A DNA stretch of 64,000 nt from assembly GCA_009785115.1 (NCBI GenBank), contig WQWY01000010.1:25940-89939 (forward strand), read 5' to 3'. Within the stretch, counting starts at the first letter, position 1, and the number at the start of each line of letters is the position of its first letter. Origin of the DNA: Micrococcales bacterium (GTDB lineage Bacteria; Actinomycetota; Actinomycetes; Actinomycetales; Cellulomonadaceae). Positions 36,366 to 44,948 of the stretch are shown one piece after another. A model generated the notes under the pieces. It made no database searches, was not told the DNA's origin, and was given only the letters and a program-made list of their open reading frames with translations. The position numbers were made by a program, and so were the translations under genes.

Positions 36366-37931
36366 CCCCCCTGCCCCCCGGGGGGGCAGGTTGCAGCGTG
36401 GCAGGGGCGTCGGCACGGGCGGCACGAGCTGCGGGGCCGCCTCCGGACCAGGCGCCCCGGTCGGCGCCCCCCGGCGGGCACGCTTGACCGCGTACAGCGC
36501 ACGGTCGGCGCCGCTCAGCAGCTCGTCGGCGTCCATGTCGAGCTCGAGCTGTTGCACACCGGTGCTCAGCGTGACCGAGATGGGCTCCTGACGCGTCGCG
36601 AACTGCAGCTCGGCGCACCGGGTCGCCGCCCGTTCGGCGGCCTTGCGAGCCGTAGGCAGGTCCATGCCGGGCAGGATGATCGCGAACTCGTCACCGCCCA
36701 TGCGGATCAGCTCGGCACCGGCCGGGAGCGCGTGGCACATCTCGTCGGTCACCCCGATGATGACCCTGTCGCCCATGGCGTGGCCATAGGTGTCGTTCAC
36801 GTGCTTGAAGCGATCGATGTCGAGCATCACCACCGACAGCGAGAAGCGGCCCCGTGCCCGTTCGACGAGCTCGGGCAGCCGGGCGTCGAGGTAGCGGCGG
36901 TTGCGCGCACCGGTCATCGGGTCACGCGAGGCCACATCGGTCAGGTGCTCACGCAGCGTCGCCAGCTCGGTGATGTCTCGTGCGGTGACGACGACCGTCG
37001 GCGCCCTGCCCGGCTGGTCCAGACGGTCGGTCACCAGCTCGATCACCCGCCCCGACGCCGTGCGCACCTGGGAGGAGGTCCCGGGGGCGGGCACGGGCCC
37101 CAGCCGGGACTCGGGGTATCTCGTCCACGACGTCATGCCCGTGAACAGCATCGCCCGCGCCGCGGCGTTGGTCGTCAGGATGTCGCCGGACTCGGTGAGC
37201 ACGACCACCCCGTCCTCGACCTCGGCCAGCAGCCGCGTCACCGTGATGGGCAGCTGGACCAGCCCTGGGTGACGCAGCGCCACGATCAGCCAGACCAGCA
37301 GCGCCGCGCTGAACAGCATCGGGGCCAGGGAGGCGAGCGTCGCCCCGGCCCCGTCGGTGATGAACAGCCCCCAGGCGACGACCGACGGGACGGTCGTGGC
37401 GATCACCGCCAGCACCAGCGGGCGCTGACCGAGGATGGTCGAGGCCGCGACGATCAGCAGGGAGAACGCCACCACACCCATGACGACCGCGCCGGTGATC
37501 GCGCCGACCCACAGCACCGGGCCCCACACGGGCTCGAGCCGACCGCCGACCCGCACCACCTCGATCACGTTGGGCCGCAACCCTGGCAGCACCTGCAGCG
37601 CGAGCATGATGAGCACGGGCAGCGAGCCGACGACGAACAGCGAGCGGGTCAGCAGATAGGCGCGGTAGGTCACCAGCAGCACCAGCCACACCGAGGCCAC
37701 GACGACGGCCCACGCCCCGATCATCTGGAGCGCGACGAGCACCAGGACGGCTCCCACCGATCCGACGAACGTCGTGAGCCCGGCGGCCACCGACCAGACC
37801 GAGGCACCGGCGGCGATCACCACGACGACCTTCGCGAGCAGCTGCGGCAGGCGGTGGTACATGCGCACGACGGTGACCAGCGTCGCGCAGCCGACGAGGA
37901 CGGCGAGCAGGTCGACAGCGATCAGCCTCAC
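36312..37931 (-). CDS. Membrane GGDEF protein (diguanylate cyclase), second of a pair
   Basis: A 539-residue protein with seven or so N-terminal membrane helices (about 1-225), a PAS-like region with TARDITELATLREHL, and a GGDEF domain with an intact active site (RMGGDEFAII) plus DIDRFKHVNDTYGH. The RxxD inhibitory site five residues before GGDEF is not present, so product inhibition is not expected. Start GTG 37931 overlaps the stop of the upstream gene as GTGA. The C-terminal tail is Pro-rich; the last 54 bases overlap the convergent gene, with a hairpin at 36370-36390 inside this coding region. Confidence 0.9.
   Translation of the reverse strand: MRLIAVDLLAVLVGCATLVTVVRMYHRLPQLLAKVVVVIAAGASVWSVAAGLTTFVGSVGAVLVLVALQMIGAWAVVVASVWLVLLVTYRAYLLTRSLFVVGSLPVLIMLALQVLPGLRPNVIEVVRVGGRLEPVWGPVLWVGAITGAVVMGVVAFSLLIVAASTILGQRPLVLAVIATTVPSVVAWGLFITDGAGATLASLAPMLFSAALLVWLIVALRHPGLVQLPITVTRLLAEVEDGVVVLTESGDILTTNAAARAMLFTGMTSWTRYPESRLGPVPAPGTSSQVRTASGRVIELVTDRLDQPGRAPTVVVTARDITELATLREHLTDVASRDPMTGARNRRYLDARLPELVERARGRFSLSVVMLDIDRFKHVNDTYGHAMGDRVIIGVTDEMCHALPAGAELIRMGGDEFAIILPGMDLPTARKAAERAATRCAELQFATRQEPISVTLSTGVQQLELDMDADELLSGADRALYAVKRARRGAPTGAPGPEAAPQLVPPVPTPLPRCNLPPRGAGGSERWPSVGKASRMGGLE
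36370..36390 (+). terminator. GC hairpin after the SpoIIE-HATPase-STAS gene, inside the antisense GGDEF gene
   Basis: CCTGCCCCC (36370-36378) and GGGGGCAGG (36382-36390) pair around CGG, 4 bases beyond the stop at 36365. It would end rightward transcription within the 3' coding region of the opposite gene. Confidence 0.6.
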
Positions 37932-39412
37932 GTGGCCGCCCCTGTCCGGGCGGGTCGTACCCGCACCCGGTTGCGGCCGGCGGCCTTCGCGGCATACAGG
38001 GCACCGTCGGCGGCGGAGATGAAAGCCTCGACGTCCCAGCCTGGCTCCAGCTGGGCGACGCCGATGCTCAGCGTCATCCGGGGCACCTCGACCCCGAGGT
38101 GGATCTTCCCGGCGCCGACCCTCCACAGCTGGGCCCGCAGCTCGGCGGCGTCGGCGTCGGCACCCGTCATGGCCACGAGGAACTCGTCTCCACCGACCCG
38201 GCACACCAGGTCGTCGTCGGCGGACTCCGAGAGCACGCGCGCGACCCCGCAGATGCCGCGGTCGCCGACCTGGTGACCGTACCGGTCGTTGAGCACCTTG
38301 AGGTTGTCCAGGTCGACCATGGCCACGCTCAGCGGACGCCCGTCGCGCCTGGCCTGGTCGATCATCGCCGCGAGCTGGACGCTCAGGTCGCGGCGGTTGT
38401 GCAGGCCTGTGAGCGAGTCGCGCGCGGCGAGGTCCACGAGCTCTGACCGCAGGCGGTCCAGCTCGGTGATGTCCCGGGCCGACAAGATCCTGGCCACGGG
38501 GTTCCCGTTCTCGAACACCGTGGTGGTCCGCACCCTCAGCACCACACCGGTGTCCAGCACGACGTTGCGCTCCCCGTCGCCCCCGAGCGCGGGGCTCAGG
38601 GCCGGGTTGAGCGTGCGGACGCGAGAGCGCGAGTCTTGCGACGGTGCGAGCAGCTGCGTCGCGGCCGCCCGGTTGGTGTCGATCACCGTGCCGTCCAGCC
38701 CGATCACGGTCAGGGCGTCAGACACGGTGTCCAGGACGGACGGGATGTCAGCCGGGAGGGGCGCCATCTCACCGCGCGACCAGCGTGTGACGGCGATCGC
38801 CATCGCGAGCAGCATGACGGGCACCCACGCGAAGACCGTCACCGACCCCGGGACGAGCACGAGCACCGGCACCAGCGCCAGGCAGCCGACGGTGATGGCA
38901 CCGTGCGTGACGACGTCGGTGCGCAGCTGCCCGACCGCCTGACCGGCGGCGATGATCTCCATCAGCGCCCCCCCGCCGATCGCGACGACCATCCACAGCG
39001 CCATGATCATCAGCAGGGGACCTGCCTGCAGGTTCTGACCGTCGACGGTCAGCACCAGCCGCTGGCCCCCCGGCATCAGCCCGAGCAAGGCCGTGACCAG
39101 GGGCACCGCGCAGAAGACCGCCACGGTCGACGAGCGCAGCCAGGCCGTCAGCCCCGCCTGGACCAGCGCGGTGCCGAACGCCCCGAGCATGGCGAGCGTC
39201 ATCGGCAGGATCACTACCGACGCCCCCGCCCACCATCCGGTGGTCTGGACGACCACCGCCAGGACGGTCCACAGGGCCAGGCCACCCTGCTCGAGCGCGC
39301 GCAACCGCCAGGGCGTGGAGCCTCGAGACCGCCAGTCGCTCGCAGCCACGGCTGCGGTGACGACGACGGTGACGACTCCCGCCCCGATGAGAGCCCAGGT
39401 CATGCCCGGCAC
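37928..39412 (-). CDS. Membrane GGDEF protein (diguanylate cyclase), first of a pair
   Basis: A 494-residue protein with an N-terminal multi-helix membrane region (about 1-215), a PAS segment (VLDTVSDALTVIGLDGTVIDTN; ILSARDITELDRLRSEL) and a GGDEF domain with intact RVGGDEFLVA and VDLDNLKVLNDRYGHQVGD. No RxxD I-site is seen. GTG 39412 is the better start because GAGGAG lies 7-12 bases upstream; ATG 39403 is the alternative. It shares 20-30% style similarity by eye and the same architecture with the next gene and overlaps it by GTGA, so the pair look like a tandem duplication. Confidence 0.9.
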   Translation of the reverse strand: MPGMTWALIGAGVVTVVVTAAVAASDWRSRGSTPWRLRALEQGGLALWTVLAVVVQTTGWWAGASVVILPMTLAMLGAFGTALVQAGLTAWLRSSTVAVFCAVPLVTALLGLMPGGQRLVLTVDGQNLQAGPLLMIMALWMVVAIGGGALMEIIAAGQAVGQLRTDVVTHGAITVGCLALVPVLVLVPGSVTVFAWVPVMLLAMAIAVTRWSRGEMAPLPADIPSVLDTVSDALTVIGLDGTVIDTNRAAATQLLAPSQDSRSRVRTLNPALSPALGGDGERNVVLDTGVVLRVRTTTVFENGNPVARILSARDITELDRLRSELVDLAARDSLTGLHNRRDLSVQLAAMIDQARRDGRPLSVAMVDLDNLKVLNDRYGHQVGDRGICGVARVLSESADDDLVCRVGGDEFLVAMTGADADAAELRAQLWRVGAGKIHLGVEVPRMTLSIGVAQLEPGWDVEAFISAADGALYAAKAAGRNRVRVRPARTGAAT

Positions 39413-39505
39413 GGCGCGCTCCTCGAATCGTTATCCCCTGGTCCATCGGCGCTTTGGCCGAGGCCCTGAGGAGGCGCGGCGGGGTCTACCCGGTGTCGGG
39501 GCGGG

Positions 39506-40393
39506 TCAGGCCTTGTCGGGAGCCTCGTCAGAGGCGTCGGCCGGCGGCTCACCCGCCGCGGAGAGCGGCGCGGCCTTGGTCCGACGTGCGGTCTTCTTCG
39601 TCGACCTCGCGGCGGCATCCTTGGCGTCGGCCAGCGTGGAGGTGATCTCCTCGCGCGCCTCCGCGAGCTTCTCACCAGCCTCCGCGAGCTTCTCGCCGGC
39701 CTTGCGGGTCGCCTCACGGCTCTTGGCCACCGCGGCCCCCGCGGCCTCGCCGACAGCGTCCGCCGCATCACCGACAGCGTCCTCGAGGCCGCTCTTGGCG
39801 CTCGCGGAGGGGGCCTGCGACGGCTCCCAGGGCTCCGCCCACGGGTCCACGGTCGAGCGCGAGCGCGCCCACGCGGCGGCCGCCGCACCGACGCCCGCGG
39901 CGAGCGCGAGCGCGACGAACACCTTGCGCCCGGTGCGCGAGCGCTTGCCGGCCTCGGCCTCGGCGGCGAGCCGCGCGGCCTCGGCCGCGGCAGCGTCCGC
40001 GTTCGCCTCCGCTCGGGCAGCGGCGGTGGTGACCGCGTCGACCAGCCTGGGCAGCAGGTCGTCGACGATCGTGGAGTGGGCGCTGTCCACGACCGGCCCG
40101 GCCTTGCCCGCGACCTTCTCCACCTGGGGTGCCGCCGCCTTGATCCCCTCGGTGTACAGGTGCTCCAGGCGCGGGGTCAGCCACTCCACGAACGCCTCGA
40201 CGCGCGGGGTCGTCCACTCGTAGGCGTTGACCGCGGCCTCTCCCGCCTTGGCGGCGGCGACACGTGCGGCGGCGGCGGCGTGCACCGCGGCCACCCCGGC
40301 GCCGTCGCGCACGTCGGCGGCGAGATCGGCGGCCTGCGCCCTGATCTGGTCCCGATCGACGTCGATCTTCTTTCCAGACGAGCCGAGTCTCAT
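39506..40393 (-). CDS. Ala-rich helical membrane-anchored protein, function unknown
   Basis: A 295-residue protein, mostly alpha-helical and rich in Ala, Glu and Lys. It has amphipathic helices in the first ~180 residues (AAQVEKVAGKAGPVVDSAHSTI-type), one hydrophobic helix (FVALALAAGVGAAAAAWA, about residues 175-195), and a C-terminal part with repeats EKLAEAGEKLAEA and a basic KKTARRTKAA tail that resembles histone-H1-like sequences. Start ATG 40393 (MRLGSSGKKIDVDRDQ). Similar proteins are found next to cyclophilin genes in related actinobacteria, as far as memory allows; no function can be named. Confidence 0.75.
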   Translation of the reverse strand: MRLGSSGKKIDVDRDQIRAQAADLAADVRDGAGVAAVHAAAAARVAAAKAGEAAVNAYEWTTPRVEAFVEWLTPRLEHLYTEGIKAAAPQVEKVAGKAGPVVDSAHSTIVDDLLPRLVDAVTTAAARAEANADAAAAEAARLAAEAEAGKRSRTGRKVFVALALAAGVGAAAAAWARSRSTVDPWAEPWEPSQAPSASAKSGLEDAVGDAADAVGEAAGAAVAKSREATRKAGEKLAEAGEKLAEAREEITSTLADAKDAAARSTKKTARRTKAAPLSAAGEPPADASDEAPDKA

Positions 40394-40499
40394 GTCCACT
40401 CCATCGTCGCGTGATGAGTTCGTCAAGCACGTCGCGCACACGGGTGGGCGCCGTGGTCTTCGCATCGTACCGCTCGCGTCGCGTGCGAGACTGGCGGGC

Positions 40500-41039
40500 A
40501 TGTTCGCGACCTTGCACACCACGGCAGGCGACATCCGCCTGCGTCTCTTCGAGAATCACGCCCCCACCACGGTGGCCAACTTCGTCGGCCTGGCCGACGG
40601 CACCAAAGAGTGGAAAGACCCGGCGACCGGCGCCACCCGTTCGGACTCGTTGTACGCGGGGACGCTCTTCCACCGGGTGATCGACGGGTTCATGATCCAG
40701 GGTGGCGACCCGCTCGGCACGGGCCGGGGCGGCCCCGGCTACACCTTCGACGACGAGATCCACCCCGAGCTCAGCTTCGCCAAGCCGTACCTGCTGGCGA
40801 TGGCGAACTCGGGCAAGCGCCCCGACATGACCGGCACGCCGCGCGGCACCAACGGCTCTCAGTTCTTCGTCACCGTGGCGGCCACGCCGTGGCTGAACGG
40901 CAAGCACACGATCTTCGGTGAGGTCGCTGACGACGCGAGCAGGGCTGTGGTGGACGCCGTCGCGACCACCGCGACAGGCCCTCAAGACCGCCCGCTGACC
41001 GACGTGGTCATCGAGTCGGTGACCATCGACCGCGCCTGA
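40500..41039 (+). CDS. ppiA: Peptidyl-prolyl cis-trans isomerase, cyclophilin type
   Basis: A 179-residue cytosolic cyclophilin that speeds proline isomerisation. Active-site segments FHRVIDGFMIQGGDP, GTNGSQFFVT and TPWLNGKHTIFGEV are intact. The start ATG at 40500 follows GGCGGGC; a longer reading is not supported. The stop lies six bases before the rhomboid gene, so the two are probably co-transcribed, as is usual near crgA and the pknB cluster in actinobacteria. Confidence 0.95.
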   Translation: MFATLHTTAGDIRLRLFENHAPTTVANFVGLADGTKEWKDPATGATRSDSLYAGTLFHRVIDGFMIQGGDPLGTGRGGPGYTFDDEIHPELSFAKPYLLAMANSGKRPDMTGTPRGTNGSQFFVTVAATPWLNGKHTIFGEVADDASRAVVDAVATTATGPQDRPLTDVVIESVTIDRA

Positions 41040-41045
41040 CCGGAC

Positions 41046-41900
41046 GTGACCGACAGCACGCAGGCGCCCTCGCCGGACGAGACCCCGGTCTGCCCACGCC
41101 ACCGGGACCGGGTGTCGTACGTGCGCTGCCAGCGCTGCGGGCGCCCGACGTGCCCAGAGTGCCAGCGCCCGGCCCCGGTCGGCATCCAGTGCGTGGACTG
41201 CGTGGCCGCCGGTGCCCGGGCGACCGCCCCTCGGGCGACGTTCGGCGAGGGCAGGGTGTCACAGCGCCCGACGGTGACGCTGACCGTCATAGGACTGTGC
41301 GCCCTGGCCTACGTCGCCCAGCTCACCGTGCCCGGGTTCACCGGGCAGTGGGCGTTCTTCGCGGTGCTCGGGGCCGACGAGCCGTGGCGCTTCCTCACCG
41401 CGGCCTTTCTGCACTCCCCCAGCGGGTTCATGCACATCGTGCTGAACATGGTCGCGCTGTGGGCGGTCGGGCCCTACCTGGAGACCAGCCTCGGCCGTGC
41501 CCGCTACATCACGCTCTACCTGCTGTCGGCGCTCGGCGGCTCGACCGCGATGGTGGTCTGGGCGGACCTCTCCGGCGCCTGGTTCACCGCGGTGGTCGGG
41601 GCGTCGGGCGCGGTGTTCGGGCTGTTCGGCGCCGTGCTCGTGGTGCTGCGACGTACCGGGCGCTCGGCGCGCGGGATCATCGCCGTCGTCGCTCTCAACA
41701 CGGTGATCGGGTTCCTCGTCCCGGGCATCGCCTGGCAGGCGCACCTCGGTGGCCTGGTCGTGGGGGCGCTGCTCGGTACCGCCTACGCCTACGCCCCGCG
41801 GCACCGGCGGCGGACGGTCTCGATCACGGCCAGCGTCACGGCCGGCGTGGTGCTGGTGCTGGTCGCGGTCGGCGTCTACGCCTCGGTCGGGCTGATCTGA
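41046..41900 (+). CDS. Rhomboid family intramembrane serine protease with N-terminal zinc finger
   Basis: A 284-residue membrane protease. The N-terminal 60 residues carry a B-box/zinc-ribbon pattern (CPRHRDRVSYVRCQRCGRPTCPECQ; CVDC). The rhomboid core of six or seven helices has the His130-Asn134 oxyanion pair (FMHIVLNM), nucleophile Ser187 in GASGAVFG and catalytic His233 in QAHLGG. GTG 41046 is the start. The zinc-binding head is typical of actinobacterial rhomboids; its substrate is unknown. Confidence 0.93.
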   Translation: MTDSTQAPSPDETPVCPRHRDRVSYVRCQRCGRPTCPECQRPAPVGIQCVDCVAAGARATAPRATFGEGRVSQRPTVTLTVIGLCALAYVAQLTVPGFTGQWAFFAVLGADEPWRFLTAAFLHSPSGFMHIVLNMVALWAVGPYLETSLGRARYITLYLLSALGGSTAMVVWADLSGAWFTAVVGASGAVFGLFGAVLVVLRRTGRSARGIIAVVALNTVIGFLVPGIAWQAHLGGLVVGALLGTAYAYAPRHRRRTVSITASVTAGVVLVLVAVGVYASVGLI

Positions 41901-42031
41901 GGCGACCTGGCCCCGGGCGCATGGTGCGGAACCAGGGACGCCGGGTGAATCACACCGGTGTAGCTATCCACAGGGTTGCCCACCGCTGGGGACAACGAGG
42001 GGTCAGAGGACCTGCCGACGCCTCGGGCCCG

Positions 42032-42295
42032 TCAGCGCCACTTGGTCGTCATCGCGAACCCGACCATCATGAGGACGAACCCGATGGCGAGGTTCCACTG
42101 GCCGATCTCAGGGATCGGGAAGCCCCCGGCGGTCGTGTACGGCGAGCCGAGGTAGGTCGCCACGACCCAGGCCAGGCCGCCCACCATCAGGGACACCATC
42201 GTGACCTTGTACCACTGGGGGCTCGGGCCTTCGTCCTTCGTCTTCGACGGGGGCGTGTACGCCGACTGCTTGCGGGATGGTCTCGACTTGGGCAC
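42032..42295 (-). CDS. crgA: Cell division protein CrgA
   Basis: An 87-residue membrane protein with a basic cytosolic start (MPKSRPSRKQ) and two helices, the first at about 33-48 and the second at 67-82, joined by a short extracytoplasmic GFPIPEIGQWN loop. This is the actinobacterial CrgA, which links FtsZ, penicillin-binding proteins and CwsA at the septum. Its position between the rhomboid gene and the pknB region is the conserved one. It converges with the rhomboid gene. Confidence 0.95.
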   Translation of the reverse strand: MPKSRPSRKQSAYTPPSKTKDEGPSPQWYKVTMVSLMVGGLAWVVATYLGSPYTTAGGFPIPEIGQWNLAIGFVLMMVGFAMTTKWR

Positions 42296-42384
42296 CTGTG
42301 CTCCTGTCCGTCCGTGGTCGTGCCCGTCCGTGATGGCACACCTTGAACTAGCGTAGTGCTGGCCCGCACCGACAGGAGGTGAAC

Positions 42385-43155
42385 ATGACCACGCCGACGC
42401 CTGCTCCTACGGCCCAGCGCTCTGGCCGGGTGCCGCTCGGTTCCGCGGCCGTCGGCGCCGTGCTCGGCCTGGCCGGGCTGATGTTCGTGGTCAGCGCCTC
42501 CACGGCCACCGCCAGCAGGCACCCGCAAGACCTCGTGGAGCTCGTGCACGCGAAGGTGGAGAAGGTCGAGGCCCAGGCGGCGCAGGTCGACACGCTGCGC
42601 GCGCAGGTCGAGGCGCTGACGGCCGCCGCCGCGCGCTCCTCGGGGCTCACCCCGGCCTCGACCGCCATGCAGGTGGCCTCTGGCTCTGTCGCCGTCACCG
42701 GGCCCGGCCTCGTGGTCACGCTGGACGACGCCCCGGCCGGCTCAGCCCCCGCCGGGGTCAGCGCCGACGTGCTGGTCGTCCACCAGCAAGACATCCAGGC
42801 CGTCATCAACGCGCTGCGGGCGGGCGGGGCCGAGGCTGTGGCCCTGCAGGGCCAGCGGCTGATCTCCACGAGCGCGGTGCAGTGCGTGGGCAACGTCCTG
42901 CGGGTCGACGGGCGCGTGCACTCCCCGCCCTACACGATCTCGGCGATCGGTGACGTCGCGGCCATGCGCGAGGCGCTCGACGCCTCCCCGGCCGTCCGCA
43001 CCTACCAACGCGACGCCGCCGAGGTCGGTCTGGGCTGGTCGCTGCACACCGTGGACGCGCTCGTCCTGCCCGCCTACTCCGGCGCGACAGACCTCGTGCA
43101 CGCCTCGGTGCCGCCCGGCACCGACGTGCTGGGGACCTCGGTGACAGCCTCATGA
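42385..43155 (+). CDS. DUF881 family membrane protein
   Basis: A 256-residue protein with one N-terminal membrane helix (about 16-40), a coiled-coil stretch (LVHAKVEKVEAQAAQVDTLR) and a DUF881 domain (SGSVAVTGPGLVVTLDDA, SADVLVVHQQDIQAVINALRAGGAEAVALQGQRL, NVLRVDG). DUF881 proteins recur near cell-division genes in Gram-positive bacteria; the activity is unknown. ATG 42385 follows AGGAGG by 5 bases. The gene overlaps the sortase gene by ATGA. Confidence 0.9.
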   Translation: MTTPTPAPTAQRSGRVPLGSAAVGAVLGLAGLMFVVSASTATASRHPQDLVELVHAKVEKVEAQAAQVDTLRAQVEALTAAAARSSGLTPASTAMQVASGSVAVTGPGLVVTLDDAPAGSAPAGVSADVLVVHQQDIQAVINALRAGGAEAVALQGQRLISTSAVQCVGNVLRVDGRVHSPPYTISAIGDVAAMREALDASPAVRTYQRDAAEVGLGWSLHTVDALVLPAYSGATDLVHASVPPGTDVLGTSVTAS

Positions 43156-43979
43156 AGCGGCCACGTATGCCCCAGCTTCACGTGCCCCGGCTTCGCGTCC
43201 CCCGGCTCCGGAAGGTCCGACCGAGCGTGCTCCGACCACGCGCCCGCGGCTCCGCACAAGCCCCTCCGGTGCGGCACGCCCGTCCGCTGGCCCGGGTGGC
43301 CTACACCGCGATCGGCGTGCTCGGCGAGCTGCTCATCACCCTGGGCCTGTTCCTGCTCGCGTTCCTGGCCTGGCAGCTGTGGTGGACCGACGTCGAGGCC
43401 AACCGCGCCCAGGCGCAGATCCTCGACGAGCTGGTGCCCGCGCCGTTGTCCACCCAGGTGGCCGTGCCCGGGGAGGGCGACCCCCCGGTGATGGCCGCGC
43501 CGGCCCTCCGGGAGACCTTCGCCGCCCTGCACGTGCCGCGCTGGGAGGGCGACCCGCCCCGGCCGATCAGCGAGGGCACCGACCGCGCGACGGTGCTCGA
43601 CGTGCTGGGCCTCGGGCACTACGTGGGCACCGCGATGCCTGGCGAGATCGGCAACTTCGCCGTCGCGGGGCACCGCACCACCTACGGTCGGCCGTTCCAC
43701 CGGGTCGAAGAGCTCGGTATCGGCGACCCGCTCGTGGTGTGGACGCAAGACACCTGGTACGTCTACCGGGTCACCTCGACGCTGATCGTGATGCCGAACC
43801 AGGTCGACGTGATCGCCCCCGTCCCTGGCGACCCGACGGCCGTCCCCACCGAACGGATGATCACCCTGACCACCTGCCACCCGATGTTCTCCGCCCGGGA
43901 GCGTTTCATCGTGCACGGGGTGTTCGAGTACTGGGCGCCGACGTCGACCGGCACACCCGCCGAGCTGTTGGGGAGGTAG
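43152..43979 (+). CDS. Class E sortase
   Basis: A 275-residue transpeptidase that anchors sorted surface proteins to peptidoglycan or builds pili. The N-terminal 40 residues contain a degenerate VPRLR-type repeat rich in Arg and Pro, then a membrane helix (about 52-75). The catalytic domain has His174 (AGHR), nucleophile Cys242 in LTTCHP and arginine in SARERF (249/251). Class E sortases commonly recognise LAXTG-like signals; no substrate gene is adjacent. ATGA overlap with DUF881 sets the start. Confidence 0.93.
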   Translation: MKRPRMPQLHVPRLRVPRLRKVRPSVLRPRARGSAQAPPVRHARPLARVAYTAIGVLGELLITLGLFLLAFLAWQLWWTDVEANRAQAQILDELVPAPLSTQVAVPGEGDPPVMAAPALRETFAALHVPRWEGDPPRPISEGTDRATVLDVLGLGHYVGTAMPGEIGNFAVAGHRTTYGRPFHRVEELGIGDPLVVWTQDTWYVYRVTSTLIVMPNQVDVIAPVPGDPTAVPTERMITLTTCHPMFSARERFIVHGVFEYWAPTSTGTPAELLGR

Positions 43980-43984
43980 AGACC

Positions 43985-44140
43985 ATGTACGGCTGGATCT
44001 GGCGTCACCTGCCCGGGCCCGTCCCGGTGCGCGCGCTGATCGCCCTGGTGCTCGTCGCCGGGGTGGTGGCAGCGTGCTTCCAATGGGTGTTCCCGGCGAT
44101 CTCCCCGCTGATGCCGTTCAACGACACGACGGTCGGATAG
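43985..44140 (+). CDS. Small single-helix membrane protein
   Basis: A 51-residue protein (MYGWIWRHLPGPVPVR, then one helix, ALIALVLVAGVVAACFQWVF, and a short tail ending NDTTVG). GGGGAGG lies 6-12 bases before ATG 43985 and the gene begins 5 bases after the sortase stop, so it belongs to the operon. Similar mini-proteins lie between class E sortase and pabA-type genes in other actinobacteria (recalled, not tested). Its stop codon TAG uses the first two bases of the 44139-44300 element. Confidence 0.8.
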   Translation: MYGWIWRHLPGPVPVRALIALVLVAGVVAACFQWVFPAISPLMPFNDTTVG

Positions 44141-44300
44141 GGTGTGTCTCCCAGTTCCGTGTGGGCTGCAGGGCGCCCGGCACGCACGTTCGCCGCGTTG
44201 TCGTCGTCGGCAGCACCTCTAGTGCTGCTCTCCTCCTCCGCCTCGCGACCGCACGCACCGAACACCCTTCGCTCACACACGGAACTGGGAGACACACCCT
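44139..44300. mobile_element. 162-bp element with perfect 25-bp terminal inverted repeats and a central hairpin
   Basis: Arms at 44139-44163 and 44276-44300 are perfectly complementary over 25 bp. A smaller inverted repeat GCAGCAC (44210-44216) / GTGCTGC (44222-44228) sits exactly at the centre. The element is flanked by the direct repeat GAT (44136-44138 and 44301-44303). It has no coding capacity. It looks like a MITE-type element, or a large RNA leader structure. The right arm supplies GGGAG, the likely Shine-Dalgarno for the next gene. Confidence 0.6.
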
Positions 44301-44301
44301 G

Positions 44302-44922
44302 ATGGCCCGCGTCCTCGTCGTCGACAACTACGACTCGTTCGTCTGGACGATCGTCGGGTACCTGCGCGAGCTCGGCGCCGAGGTCGACGTGGTGCGCAAC
44401 GACGCCGTGCCCGACGACCGGAGCGCCTACGACGGCGTGCTGGTCTCCCCCGGGCCCGGCGCGCCGCACGACGCCGGTGCGAGCCTCGCGGTGATCCGTG
44501 ACTGCGCGGCGAGCGGCACCCCGATGCTCGGCGTCTGCCTGGGCCACCAGGCGCTCGGCGAGGCCTTCGGCGCGGTCGTCGCGCACGCGCCCGAGCTCAG
44601 GCACGGCAAGACCAGCCAGATCGACCACGACGGCACGAGCGTGCTGGCCGGGCTGCCGTCACCGTTCACCGCCACCCGGTACCACTCGCTGGCCGTCGTG
44701 GAAAGCTCGCTGCCCGACGAGCTGAGGGTCACCGCCCGAGCCGGCGGCATCGTCATGGGCCTGGCCCACCGCACTCTTCCTCTGCACGGCGTGCAGTTCC
44801 ACCCCGAGTCGGTGCTCACCGAGGGCGGGCACCGCATCTTCGCTCATTGGTTGGCGATCTGCGGCGACGACGAGGCTGTCGCGCGCTCCGAGGGCCTGCA
44901 CCCTCTCGTGCGGGCCGACTGA
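44302..44922 (+). CDS. pabA: Aminodeoxychorismate/anthranilate synthase glutamine amidotransferase component
   Basis: A 206-residue class I glutamine amidotransferase that feeds ammonia to a chorismate-using synthase for folate (PabA) or tryptophan (TrpG). It carries VDNYDSFVWTI, SPGPGAP, nucleophile Cys in GVCLGHQALG, and the His-Glu of QFHPESVLTE. The gene sits in the sortase-pknB region as in other actinobacteria, away from trp genes, which favours the shared or PabA role. ATG 44302 begins one base beyond the 25-bp inverted repeat. A strong hairpin terminator follows. Confidence 0.92.
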   Translation: MARVLVVDNYDSFVWTIVGYLRELGAEVDVVRNDAVPDDRSAYDGVLVSPGPGAPHDAGASLAVIRDCAASGTPMLGVCLGHQALGEAFGAVVAHAPELRHGKTSQIDHDGTSVLAGLPSPFTATRYHSLAVVESSLPDELRVTARAGGIVMGLAHRTLPLHGVQFHPESVLTEGGHRIFAHWLAICGDDEAVARSEGLHPLVRAD

Positions 44923-44948
44923 GACGAGCCAGCCCCGAGAACAGACGA

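Noticed and set aside
41964..41972. CTATCCACA, one mismatch from a DnaA box
   Set aside because: It is single, with no cluster of boxes or AT-rich unwinding region, so it is not evidence of an origin.
44302..44922. Assignment as trpG for tryptophan synthesis only
   Set aside because: No trp or pab partner gene is near, so the choice between the two roles cannot be made from the sequence.
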